Source: a virus
Virus record (IMG/VR): IMGVR_UViG_3300047300_000571
Span: 1-24,641 of that record
Strand: one strand, 5' to 3'
DNA: 24,641 nt
The notes under the pieces are model-generated. The model was not told the origin of the DNA. It saw only the letters and a list, made by a program, of their open reading frames with translations, and did no database searches. The position numbers and the translations under genes were made by a program. Positions within the stretch are counted from its first letter, which is position 1, and each line of letters opens with the position of its first letter. Positions 1 to 6,646 of this stretch are shown here, piece after piece.

Positions 1-75
1 CCCCACAGAAAGTCCTTCAATACTTTTGGTAAGTGTTTTACGAAATTTGCTAACGTCAAATGGTTTAGTTGCCAT
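1..75 (-). CDS. uvsX: UvsX/RecA-like recombinase, N-terminal fragment (runs off the window)
   Basis: Only the first 25 codons are inside the window. They begin MATKPFDVSKFRKTLTKSIE, which matches my memory of the N-terminus of UvsX-type recombinases of marine T4-like phages (a DVSKFRK-LTKSI stretch just before the RecA core). UvsX forms the presynaptic filament on single-stranded DNA for recombination-dependent replication and acts with gp32, whose gene lies upstream in the same direction. The ATG at 75 is preceded by a good Shine-Dalgarno (AAGGAAA on the minus strand, around 82-88). The gene overlaps the end of the preceding radical SAM gene by 11 nt, so it is probably translationally coupled to the cassette. 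The Walker motifs are outside the window, so the assignment rests on a short segment. Confidence 0.66.
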   Translation of the reverse strand, partial: MATKPFDVSKFRKTLTKSIEGLSVG

Positions 76-1213
76 GATAATTTTCCTTGTATAAATCTTT
101 AAAAATGTTGCGACTGTTTAAGTTTCTTCTCAAGTCCAACTGTTCAAGTTGTCGCAGGGACTCGGCGAAGTCTTTACTAAACGGCTCTTGGATGTATTTT
201 AACATATTTCTATAGCCGTCTTCAAGTAAAAAACCGGGCCTGTCGTTAATGCGTTTCTCCAAAGTCATCTTTACAGAGTTTAGCATATCGTCAGGTAATT
301 GTCTAATGTTTAGGTATTCAGGATTGAGCAGTGGACCAATAACGAAACTGTTGTTATGGAATCCCATATTGCTTAGATAGTCTACGCAACCAAACAAACT
401 CTGATGGTTTAACAAGAAGTGTAACATGTTAAACGATATCTTGTGTCCTAGGTTGCGTATAGTGTTTAGGTTGTCTAGGAAGTCATTCCAGCGCCCGCCA
501 TACCTAATGTATTCAAATTCTTCTTCGATGGTTTCTACACTTACAATCCAATGCACATTCTTAAACTCGCAGATACGTTCAAACACTCGTGTATCCACTT
601 TGCTTAGATTAGTGTTAATGCGTAAATTAGTTTCTGGGCGCAGTAAGTCTAATAGCTCTAAGTTTTCTTTCATTAGCAGTGGTTCGCCACCTGCTAGATA
701 TACGTGTTCTAGTTGATTTGCGTGTTCAAAGATATACTGCTTAAATGCTTCGCGCTGTTGTGGTGTTGGTGTTTCTGTTACTACTCCAAGTTCGCTTGCC
801 CACTTACTACTAAACTCTGGACCGCAGTATACGCAACCAAAGTTACACAAGTTAGTCCAACGTACATCGATGGTACGCAAATCAAAGTTACCAGGTTGAT
901 ATGTTTCTAGTGGAACTTTCTTTAGTTCACGGATGTAGAAGATTCTGTCACTGATAATGTCAAATCCACGCTTGCCTTCTTCTAGTTTGTAGCAAGGTGT
1001 GCAATTGCTTGTACCTGTGCGATCACTTATTAGCCACTGTCTGTTGTAGTTAGTGTCGCCTAACACAATGTCTTCAATTGCTTCTTCTCGAATATTGCCT
1101 ATAGTTTCTGCACTACGGATGCAGTTCTTAACTGTGCCATCAAAGTTGTACATAAGCCCAGTCCAGGGCATAGGACAAAATAATCTATTAGTTACAATGT
1201 CCTTGGGTGTCAT
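65..1213 (-). CDS. Radical SAM protein with N-terminal twitch/SPASM-like cysteine region (copy 1)
   Basis: A 382-aa radical SAM enzyme. The 4Fe-4S/SAM motif CNFGCVYC (C123, C127, C130) is followed by GGEP at 175-178, the usual SAM-binding strand. An N-terminal region carries C13, C31 and the pair C71/C74 in the context CTPCYKLEEGKRGF; this resembles the auxiliary-cluster (twitch/SPASM-like) motif of phage and bacterial radical SAM proteins, here placed before the barrel instead of after it. Such enzymes generate a 5'-deoxyadenosyl radical to modify peptides, sugars or other substrates; the substrate is unknown. The start overlaps the SDR gene stop in an ATGA (1210-1213), and its own end overlaps uvsX, so it is part of a coupled operon. 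Family assignment is firm, biochemical role is not. Confidence 0.88.
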   Translation of the reverse strand: MTPKDIVTNRLFCPMPWTGLMYNFDGTVKNCIRSAETIGNIREEAIEDIVLGDTNYNRQWLISDRTGTSNCTPCYKLEEGKRGFDIISDRIFYIRELKKVPLETYQPGNFDLRTIDVRWTNLCNFGCVYCGPEFSSKWASELGVVTETPTPQQREAFKQYIFEHANQLEHVYLAGGEPLLMKENLELLDLLRPETNLRINTNLSKVDTRVFERICEFKNVHWIVSVETIEEEFEYIRYGGRWNDFLDNLNTIRNLGHKISFNMLHFLLNHQSLFGCVDYLSNMGFHNNSFVIGPLLNPEYLNIRQLPDDMLNSVKMTLEKRINDRPGFLLEDGYRNMLKYIQEPFSKDFAESLRQLEQLDLRRNLNSRNIFKDLYKENYHGN

Positions 1214-1740
1214 ACTGGCCCTACACTAATATCATTTACTAGCAAGTCTGGCTCCGCGGCTGCTAGTGTGTTAACAACAAACTCTGCCCAGCGATCTACA
1301 TCTGCACTAGGCGGGACTGTCTTTTGTTCAGTAGTAGCGATATCCCCAGGACGAACTAGCACAATGCGTGGTAGTCGGCTTTTGTGTCGTAAAGACTTTA
1401 CTGCTTCTTCTAGGGCTACCTTCTGTACACGGTATTCTTCTAGTCCGGGAATAGATGTAACAGGTTCTTGTGTCATCATTGTGCTAATAACCACAATGCG
1501 CTTGTCCTGTCCTTCCCAGCGGCGATGCATTTCAAATAGCAATTCTGTTTGTGCAAAACCTGCTTGTGCATTGTTAACAAACATATCGCAATCTGTAATA
1601 GCATCTGCACAACGTGGAGTAATCTTAATATTGTATCCGTTGCTCTTGCTTAATCCCACAACTACATGGCCATGCTGGACAAAGGCACGTGACAATGCTG
1701 CCCCTATTCCTTTTGTATGCCCAGTAATTGCTATCTTCAT
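1210..1740 (-). CDS. Short-chain dehydrogenase/reductase (SDR) family protein
   Basis: A 176-aa Rossmann-fold protein. It shows the SDR nucleotide-binding motif TGHTKGIG (residues 6-13), an NNAQAG variant of the NNAG strand (56-61), a serine in VVISTMM (S86), the catalytic YxxxK (Y103, K107) and the PG turn (131-132). The Ser-Tyr-Lys set is intact, so an NAD(P)(H)-dependent oxidoreductase is plausible. It is shorter than the usual 240-260 aa, lacking much of the C-terminal substrate region, as in other compact phage SDRs. It lies between a 2OG oxygenase and a radical SAM enzyme, with 4-nt ATGA overlaps on both sides (1737-1740 and 1210-1213), which implies coordinated translation and a shared pathway. 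The substrate cannot be inferred. Confidence 0.86.
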   Translation of the reverse strand: MKIAITGHTKGIGAALSRAFVQHGHVVVGLSKSNGYNIKITPRCADAITDCDMFVNNAQAGFAQTELLFEMHRRWEGQDKRIVVISTMMTQEPVTSIPGLEEYRVQKVALEEAVKSLRHKSRLPRIVLVRPGDIATTEQKTVPPSADVDRWAEFVVNTLAAAEPDLLVNDISVGPV

Positions 1741-2291
1741 TGTAGTAACTCCAGCGGTTCTTTGTGGAATGTAAAGCTAGCAATTATGCGTGGCAATGTA
1801 GTTGGGCTAACTGGAACAACAGAATGTGGTACACGACTGTTAAACACAATAGGCATACTCAGATCGTCTAACTGTTCCGGTGCCAGCAATGCATCAGATG
1901 ATAGCTGTGACACATCTTCGCAGTCTGCGCCAAACTGTGTTACCTTTCTTGGCAACGTCTCGAGTACACCATCTGGCAATGAGTACCAGTAGTTAGTCCA
2001 ACCCGCGTTGTTAGCAACAGGGAAATTGATCTTAGCTGTTACTGGAGCAGGATCAATGTGTAAGTCTAAGCGTCTGTATAAAATAACTACAGCGGCCTCT
2101 CGCGGTAGCAATTTGTATGTTTTAAAGAACTCTACCAGCTCGGGAACACTACTTAACAAACTCTTGCAATCAATAAACTGCCAGCCTTCTGCGCCATCTT
2201 GTAATAGAGATGTGCGTGTTTCAACAAACTCATATATCTTCTGAGATATAGTAGCAATGTTGTTACATTCTAGCCGACGGTAGTTTTTCAT
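1737..2291 (-). CDS. 2OG-Fe(II) oxygenase-like (double-stranded beta-helix) protein
   Basis: A 184-aa protein with the spacing of a non-heme iron, 2-oxoglutarate-dependent oxygenase. The iron facial triad would be H78 and D80 (LHIDPAP) with H156 (SRVPHSVV), and R168 (PRIIASF), 12 residues later, would bind 2-oxoglutarate. The intervening KINFPVANNAGWTNYW resembles the core strand of phage and aspartyl/asparaginyl-hydroxylase-like members. Such enzymes usually hydroxylate amino acids, nucleobases or small molecules. It overlaps by 4 nt both the upstream radical SAM gene (2288-2291) and the downstream SDR gene (1737-1740). Sequence divergence from textbook families is large, so the call rests on motif geometry. 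Confidence 0.72.
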   Translation of the reverse strand: MKNYRRLECNNIATISQKIYEFVETRTSLLQDGAEGWQFIDCKSLLSSVPELVEFFKTYKLLPREAAVVILYRRLDLHIDPAPVTAKINFPVANNAGWTNYWYSLPDGVLETLPRKVTQFGADCEDVSQLSSDALLAPEQLDDLSMPIVFNSRVPHSVVPVSPTTLPRIIASFTFHKEPLELLQ

Positions 2292-3268
2292 TTATAGTAG
2301 TCCCATAGCTTAATACCACGTAACTGATCTTGTTTATAGGTCCACAGTTGCAGTTCTACTGTGTTGTCTCGTTCGGATCCTACATACAGTTTTAACTCTT
2401 CTGGAACATCTGCTGTTCTTGTAAAGTGGTTGCTGTACTTAACATTTAACACATCTGGGTTTTCCAGGAATGCCCATGCGTGTTTGATACTGTGTTCTGA
2501 CGTGTAGTTGATAATGTTCTTTAGATCTCCTACGTTTAGTGCGTGTACAGTTGTCCAGGTGTTTAAATCAATAGCATCACCTAGACTACAATAGAAACGT
2601 AGTGTAGCTTCGTAGTGTTCCCAATTGCTAGGCCAACGCACATATTCGTGTACTCTTCCGATGCCATCAAAACTAACTGTGATAGTAAGCTTAATACCGC
2701 GTTCAATTAGTTTTATAATGCCGGGCAGTGGTCTAATGCCATTTGTGTTTACACGAACGTGTTTAACATTAGCGGGTAAGTTTTCTAGTAGTTGCTGATA
2801 TGCAGGACTTACTGTAGGTTCGCCACCATTGATGTCTAGTTTAACAATGCGATCTACCGGGAGTTGCCAAAACTTCTCTGCATTGTTTGTTGTGTAGTAG
2901 TCTTTTGAGTATAGACTACCAATCTTCGTGCTGTGCTCTGCATTGCACGATATACAAGCACTTTGGCAGATGTTGTCAAGAACTCCCCCAACAACAAGGT
3001 AATCAGTTTTGATTTGCGATAAATCGCTTTGTTCCTGTTCTGAAAATTCTCTGATACTCGTTTGCTGTACTCGCTCAGCTGCCTCGCATCGTCTACATTC
3101 CGCGGGAAATATATCAGAATCCATATTGCTTGTAACATTCTTTTGCCATTCACTGTTATCCATTTCCTGGATAGTAGCAAACTTAGGAGCGTCGACCATA
3201 TGTCCACAGCGACTGACTGTTCCGTCATAGTTTAGCCTTACAAAATGTTTTAAGCGAGCACATTGCAT
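2288..3268 (-). CDS. Radical SAM protein with N-terminal twitch/SPASM-like cysteines (copy 2)
   Basis: A 326-aa radical SAM protein. The cluster motif is CQSACISC (C101, C105, C108) and the SAM-binding motif is NGGEP at 147-151. As in the other radical SAM protein of this cassette, the N-terminus carries C3, C21 and a C58/C61 pair, a plausible second Fe-S site placed before the barrel. Conserved barrel features such as VRVNTNG and ITVSFDG follow. The two enzymes are clearly paralogous in architecture but well diverged, suggesting two chemical steps or two substrates. The start (ATG at 3268) lies inside the sulfotransferase gene (19-nt overlap) with only a weak Shine-Dalgarno, consistent with translational coupling; the end overlaps the 2OG oxygenase start. 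Confidence 0.86.
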   Translation of the reverse strand: MQCARLKHFVRLNYDGTVSRCGHMVDAPKFATIQEMDNSEWQKNVTSNMDSDIFPAECRRCEAAERVQQTSIREFSEQEQSDLSQIKTDYLVVGGVLDNICQSACISCNAEHSTKIGSLYSKDYYTTNNAEKFWQLPVDRIVKLDINGGEPTVSPAYQQLLENLPANVKHVRVNTNGIRPLPGIIKLIERGIKLTITVSFDGIGRVHEYVRWPSNWEHYEATLRFYCSLGDAIDLNTWTTVHALNVGDLKNIINYTSEHSIKHAWAFLENPDVLNVKYSNHFTRTADVPEELKLYVGSERDNTVELQLWTYKQDQLRGIKLWDYYK

Positions 3269-3876
3269 AGCGTAATCGATCTTTCAATAATTTCTTTGTA
3301 CGCATCCGGGTACTGTGTGCGTATATGTTCTACAATGTCTTTAAACGAGACTGTTTGTCCTACTAGATCCACTAATGCTTTGTCTAGTGTTAGATAAAAA
3401 TGCAAACGCATATTGTCATTAAAGAACTCTACTAGACTTGTGTCTCGAGGGGGATTGTTTAATGTATATGGCGTTACGTTCTTAGTGTATTGATCTAGTT
3501 CTGTAAGCGAACGCAGTTTAATCTTAGCTGTAGTGTGCCTGCTTAAATTAAGAAGCCAATGGAACTGTGGTGCATAATGTCTGTTTAGAAACAAGTAACG
3601 GTCTACATAATGTAACACCGTTTCTCTGTGGTATGTATCTGGCAATCTGCTTAGATACATTTGAACACCACTCACAAATCGTTCCATTGGCGCCCTAACA
3701 AAAACATCAACTGTGTCTAATGTCAGCAATTCGCTTTTGTCTAATAGCCTATACCCAGACCCATACAATGCGCTACTACCATTTTTAAAGATAGGATACA
3801 CATACTGTTGCCCCGGAACGACTTCGAGTACCTCGCAATCATCAGGGAAGATAATAGGATCAATGTATGACAGCAT
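3250..3876 (-). CDS. Sulfotransferase-family protein
   Basis: A 208-aa protein with the two PAPS-binding signatures of the Sulfotransfer_2-like family. A P-loop-like 5'-phosphosulfate motif IFKNGSSAL is at residues 29-37, and a 3'-phosphate motif FVRAPMERFVSG at 59-70 has R61 and S69 in the expected places. A HYAPQFHWL segment (100-108) matches the H-x-PQ pattern of carbohydrate sulfotransferases. It would transfer sulfate from PAPS to a hydroxyl or amino group of an unknown acceptor, presumably in the host cytoplasm. It is the first gene of the five-enzyme cassette and lies just after a terminator that separates it from gp32. No clear Shine-Dalgarno precedes the ATG at 3876, so the start is tentative. 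Confidence 0.76.
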   Translation of the reverse strand: MLSYIDPIIFPDDCEVLEVVPGQQYVYPIFKNGSSALYGSGYRLLDKSELLTLDTVDVFVRAPMERFVSGVQMYLSRLPDTYHRETVLHYVDRYLFLNRHYAPQFHWLLNLSRHTTAKIKLRSLTELDQYTKNVTPYTLNNPPRDTSLVEFFNDNMRLHFYLTLDKALVDLVGQTVSFKDIVEHIRTQYPDAYKEIIERSITLCNVLA

Positions 3877-3884
3877 ATAGAGAA

Positions 3885-3910
3885 TAAGGGTAGAGTTTCC
3901 CCTACCCTTA
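3885..3910 (-). terminator. Hairpin terminator downstream of gene 32
   Basis: A perfect 9-bp inverted repeat (3885-3893 with 3902-3910, stem TAAGGGTAG) closes an 8-nt loop, 8 nt past the gp32 stop codon. The minus-strand sequence after it is T-rich (TTATTCTCTATAT) but has no long uninterrupted U-run. It probably ends or attenuates the gp32 transcript before the sulfotransferase cassette. Confidence 0.6.
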
Positions 3911-3918
3911 CTTTACAC

Positions 3919-4929
3919 TTATTGTGTCTTACGGTTACGGATCATTGCCAAGATATCTTCGGCCTTTTGGCTAGAAGGTTTGGCTGCTGGTGTAACTACA
4001 GGAGCTTCTGCGGCTTCGGCTGCATCTTCTTCCCAAGGTTGGGTTTCTGCGGCTGCTGTTGGAGCAGGAGCGGCTGCTGGTACAGCTACCTTAACTGCTG
4101 GAGCGGCAACTTCGTCACCTGTGCTACCAGCACCTGCTTGTAAGCCATATGGCTTGTAGTAGTTAGCCCACTTTTCAGGGTCGTATGGCTGACCATCAAC
4201 AGATGCTTCAAACATCTCTTTGATAACTTTCAACTCTACATCGCCTGGTTGCTTAGGCAAGAAGTCGCTCAAGTTATGAAGACCATGTGTTTCAATTGCT
4301 TCAGCTTCTTGTGCTGTTAGTGCAGACTCTTTACGTGACCAGCTAGAAGTGCTGTAGTCAGCGTAACCACCTTTGGAAGTCTTCTTGATAGAGAAGTCCA
4401 AACCTGCCGCATAGTCTGTTGGCAAGTTTTCCATTTCTGGATCCATCAATGCGTTCTTGATCAAGTTAAAGATCTGTGGGCTGATAACGAAACGACGGAT
4501 TGGATTCTCCGGAGTCTTGTCATCACCAATAGGATTATCACGTACAAAACCTTGGAACAAGTAAGACTTCTTCTTCCAGTATTTACGGCCCATTTCTTCT
4601 AGGTTAGGGTCTTTAAACCATGTACGTACTTCTGCCAATACAGGGCAGGCTGCGCCGTACATTTCAACGCAAGGAACTTGAACAACAACAGGCTTGCTGT
4701 CTGCTTGACCTTTAATGCCAGCGAATGGCAGTTTGATCATCAGACGTTCAACCCAGAAAAATGAGTTCTTGTCGTTTGCGTCGGGGAGGAATCTTACACG
4801 AGCTGTGGTGCCTTCTGGGATGTTCCAGTGTGCATAAATGGCATTGTCGCCACCACCTTGGGAATTGCCGCCTTTGCGGTTGTCTTGAGATTGTAGTTTT
4901 GCGCGAATTTCAGCTAAAGTCATGGCCAT
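3919..4929 (-). CDS. 32: gp32-like single-stranded DNA binding protein
   Basis: A 336-aa gp32 homologue of the type found in marine T4-like phages. It has a basic N-terminal region with a KGGNSQGGG linker, an OB-fold core (about residues 31-235, including GRKYWKKKSYLFQGFVR and NPIRRFVISPQIFNLI), then an Ala/Pro/Glu-rich tail ending in the short helix-like AEDILAMIRNRK. It coats single-stranded DNA during replication, recombination and repair, and in T4 it autoregulates its own translation. The T4 zinc ligands (one His, three Cys) are not reproduced: only C87 and C95 are present. A strong Shine-Dalgarno (TAAGGAGAA, 4935-4943) lies 5 nt before the ATG at 4929; the gene is flanked by terminators on both sides and has its own late-type box. 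Confidence 0.93.
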   Translation of the reverse strand: MAMTLAEIRAKLQSQDNRKGGNSQGGGDNAIYAHWNIPEGTTARVRFLPDANDKNSFFWVERLMIKLPFAGIKGQADSKPVVVQVPCVEMYGAACPVLAEVRTWFKDPNLEEMGRKYWKKKSYLFQGFVRDNPIGDDKTPENPIRRFVISPQIFNLIKNALMDPEMENLPTDYAAGLDFSIKKTSKGGYADYSTSSWSRKESALTAQEAEAIETHGLHNLSDFLPKQPGDVELKVIKEMFEASVDGQPYDPEKWANYYKPYGLQAGAGSTGDEVAAPAVKVAVPAAAPAPTAAAETQPWEEDAAEAAEAPVVTPAAKPSSQKAEDILAMIRNRKTQ

Positions 4930-4934
4930 AATAG

Positions 4935-4971
4935 TTCTCCTTAAAAATGTGCCTTAATAATTGTGCCTTAA
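4935..4971 (-). promoter_or_regulatory. Direct repeats in the gp32 leader; candidate translational operator
   Basis: The plus-strand decamer TGTGCCTTAA occurs at 4948-4957 and again at 4962-4971, and a related TTCTCCTTAA at 4935-4944 contains the Shine-Dalgarno complement. On the RNA this reads as three TTAAGG-headed units 13-14 nt apart, the last being the ribosome binding site. T4 gp32 represses its own mRNA by cooperative binding through an AU-rich leader, so an operator role is an inference. Confidence 0.45.
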
Positions 4972-5004
4972 GATGTATAATGCACTCACTGCATTGTACG
5001 TAAG

Positions 5005-5011
5005 TATTTAT
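5005..5011 (-). promoter_or_regulatory. Late-type promoter box ATAAATA upstream of gene 32
   Basis: On the minus strand this reads CATAAATA, one base from the T4 late consensus TATAAATA. It would start an mRNA about 70 nt before the gp32 ATG, a leader that contains the direct repeats. It directly follows the terminator at 5021-5050. Confidence 0.55.
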
Positions 5012-5020
5012 GACAAGTCA

Positions 5021-5050
5021 AAAGAAAAGGCACAAATTTTGTGCCCTTTT
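5021..5050 (-). terminator. Rho-independent terminator between the 524-aa gene and gene 32
   Basis: A GGCACA/TGTGCC stem (5029-5034 with 5040-5045) has flanking A and T runs. On the minus strand the stem is followed by TTTTCTTTT, a classical U-tract. It lies 18 nt past the stop codon of the upstream gene. Confidence 0.82.
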
Positions 5051-5067
5051 GGTTAAACTAGTTTAGG

Positions 5068-6642
5068 TTACTTGCGTAGTCCCGCTAGTGCTCGAATGAA
5101 GTCTAGTGGATCTGCACTTTGCATAACTGGCTGTGCAGGCTGTTGTTCTTCTTCTGGTGCAGGTGGTTCAGCAGGTGTTGCTCCAGCTTCTGGTGCAGGA
5201 GCGGCTGCTGGTTCAGCAGGTGTTGCTCCAGCCTCTGGTGCAGGTGTAGCTGGCTCTTGTGTAGCGGCAGCTGCCTTTTCTGCCGGTTGTGGTGTGCCCA
5301 ATACCGGTTCTGTGCCCATAGCTGGATTTTCTGGTTTCTCTGCAGAAGCCATTGCTTGTTCCATTTCTTGTGCTAGTGCAGGGAAATGGTCTTGCAACCA
5401 ATTAATAACATCTTCGCGGCAATCGTATTCTGGACCTTTGATGTCTGCTAATTCGCCGATGTTGTCAAATAATTGGTCATCGCCAATGATGTTGTACAGG
5501 GCGCTGGTTGCATCCATGCCATCTTGTCCAACCAACAAAGGCTTGCTTAGTAGTTCACGTAGCTTTTCTACATCACCTTCTTTATCCGGAACAGCCCATG
5601 TTCCTTCTACAACCGAGTTGGCCCAGTTTTCAAATTCTTCAGCCATTGATGTATTCATAGACTCTTCCTGTTTTCTGTGTGCTCGATATACATACGGCAG
5701 GGCCGCATCAAAACGCTCATCATACATCTTCTTAACAAAACGCTCACGCAATGCGTCAACATCGTATTCGTCTTCTGCCGCGACTTCTGGCATATAACTT
5801 TCCACAAAGTCTAGGTAGTGGCGTGGGCTTCTTAGACGCTTCAGTTGGTTCTTCAGCTCGTAATATCGATTAATGGCTGCTTGGGCCATTTGGTCTGTTT
5901 CTGCATCTTCAAATTGACGGCGCTTAACTGCACGTACGAAATGGCCCATGCTGGCCATTTCTGCAACCATACCATCAATTGCTTCGCAAATTTCGTCATT
6001 ATGTTCACCACCGTTACTTAGATGCATAGCAACTGCGGCAGCAGCCGGCAAACTATTGTGGTTCATGCGGAAACGATCACCACGTGGAGTTTCCACAAAT
6101 ACTGCTTCTACCTTACGTGTACGTGCGCCACGTTGAGTTTCATCAATGCTTTCACTGTGTACAATACGTAAACGGCAATTGCCCACGTCTTCAAAGCTGT
6201 GACGACTTGTGCCGTACTTGCGGCTTTCTGTCATTTGAATTTCGTCTTTATCTAGTGTAGCATCTGACTTACTTTGTTGCTTAATATCTTTAAGCTGTAA
6301 GTTGCTTTTAGTAATATCACGTGTATCAAAGTTCAGCATGTTACGCTTGGCAAACATGCGTAGACTGCGTAGGAAGTCGTACCACTTACCTGTGTCTAGT
6401 CCTGCGTCTTTGATATTATCAATAATGTCTGTGCCGAAATAGACTTTAAGTGCTTTTTCGTCAATTAAACTGATGGTGACGTTGCCCATTGACTCGCCAT
6501 CAATGTCATAATCAAAGTTAAAGAAACGTGCCTTTTCCGGATCTTGTGTAGCTTTGGCGTTTTCATCGCCTAAGTTTACACTGTCAAATCGGCTACGGAT
6601 TTTCTCAAACAAGTTGTCTGCAATTTTGTCTATTTCTCTCAT
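5068..6642 (-). CDS. Conserved phage protein of unknown function with Pro/Ala-rich C-terminus (524 aa)
   Basis: I do not recognise a catalytic domain. The first 420 residues are charged and appear globular and mostly helical. Residues from about 430 form a Pro/Ala/Glu-rich linker with a tandem 15-aa repeat (APEAGATPAEP twice), ending in a short hydrophobic-basic tip (DPLDFIRALAGLRK). Its neighbour gp32 has a similar layout of Ala/Pro/Glu linker plus terminal IR-containing helix. The ATG at 6642 has no Shine-Dalgarno, but an ATAAATA box ends 5 nt before it, suggesting a leaderless late transcript and thus perhaps a virion or assembly role. It is followed by a strong terminator. Its place between a 2OG oxygenase and gp32 gives no further clue. 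Confidence 0.8.
   Translation of the reverse strand: MREIDKIADNLFEKIRSRFDSVNLGDENAKATQDPEKARFFNFDYDIDGESMGNVTISLIDEKALKVYFGTDIIDNIKDAGLDTGKWYDFLRSLRMFAKRNMLNFDTRDITKSNLQLKDIKQQSKSDATLDKDEIQMTESRKYGTSRHSFEDVGNCRLRIVHSESIDETQRGARTRKVEAVFVETPRGDRFRMNHNSLPAAAAVAMHLSNGGEHNDEICEAIDGMVAEMASMGHFVRAVKRRQFEDAETDQMAQAAINRYYELKNQLKRLRSPRHYLDFVESYMPEVAAEDEYDVDALRERFVKKMYDERFDAALPYVYRAHRKQEESMNTSMAEEFENWANSVVEGTWAVPDKEGDVEKLRELLSKPLLVGQDGMDATSALYNIIGDDQLFDNIGELADIKGPEYDCREDVINWLQDHFPALAQEMEQAMASAEKPENPAMGTEPVLGTPQPAEKAAAATQEPATPAPEAGATPAEPAAAPAPEAGATPAEPPAPEEEQQPAQPVMQSADPLDFIRALAGLRK
5165..5244. repeat. 45-nt period tandem repeat encoding Ala/Pro-rich linker
   Basis: A 35-nt segment at 5165-5199 recurs at 5210-5244 with one mismatch, in frame with a period of 45 nt (15 codons). 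It encodes duplicated APEAGATPAEP-like units of the 524-aa protein, a sign of recent repeat expansion in the linker. Confidence 0.8.
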
Positions 6643-6646
6643 ATTC

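Noticed and set aside
86-100. Plus-strand TATAAATC as a late promoter
   Set aside because: One mismatch in the final base, and no plus-strand gene follows.
1268-1774. Plus-strand open frame opposite the SDR gene
   Set aside because: Antisense shadow of a gene with intact catalytic motifs, with no ribosome site and no recognisable product.
5165-5244. CRISPR-like repeat
   Set aside because: There are only two in-frame copies encoding a protein linker, with no unique spacers.
5072-5797. Long plus-strand open frame (241 codons) opposite the 524-aa gene
   Set aside because: It is antisense to the Ala/Pro-rich coding region; its composition is Ser/Ala/Gly-rich and motif-free, and it is explained by low-complexity codons of the real gene.
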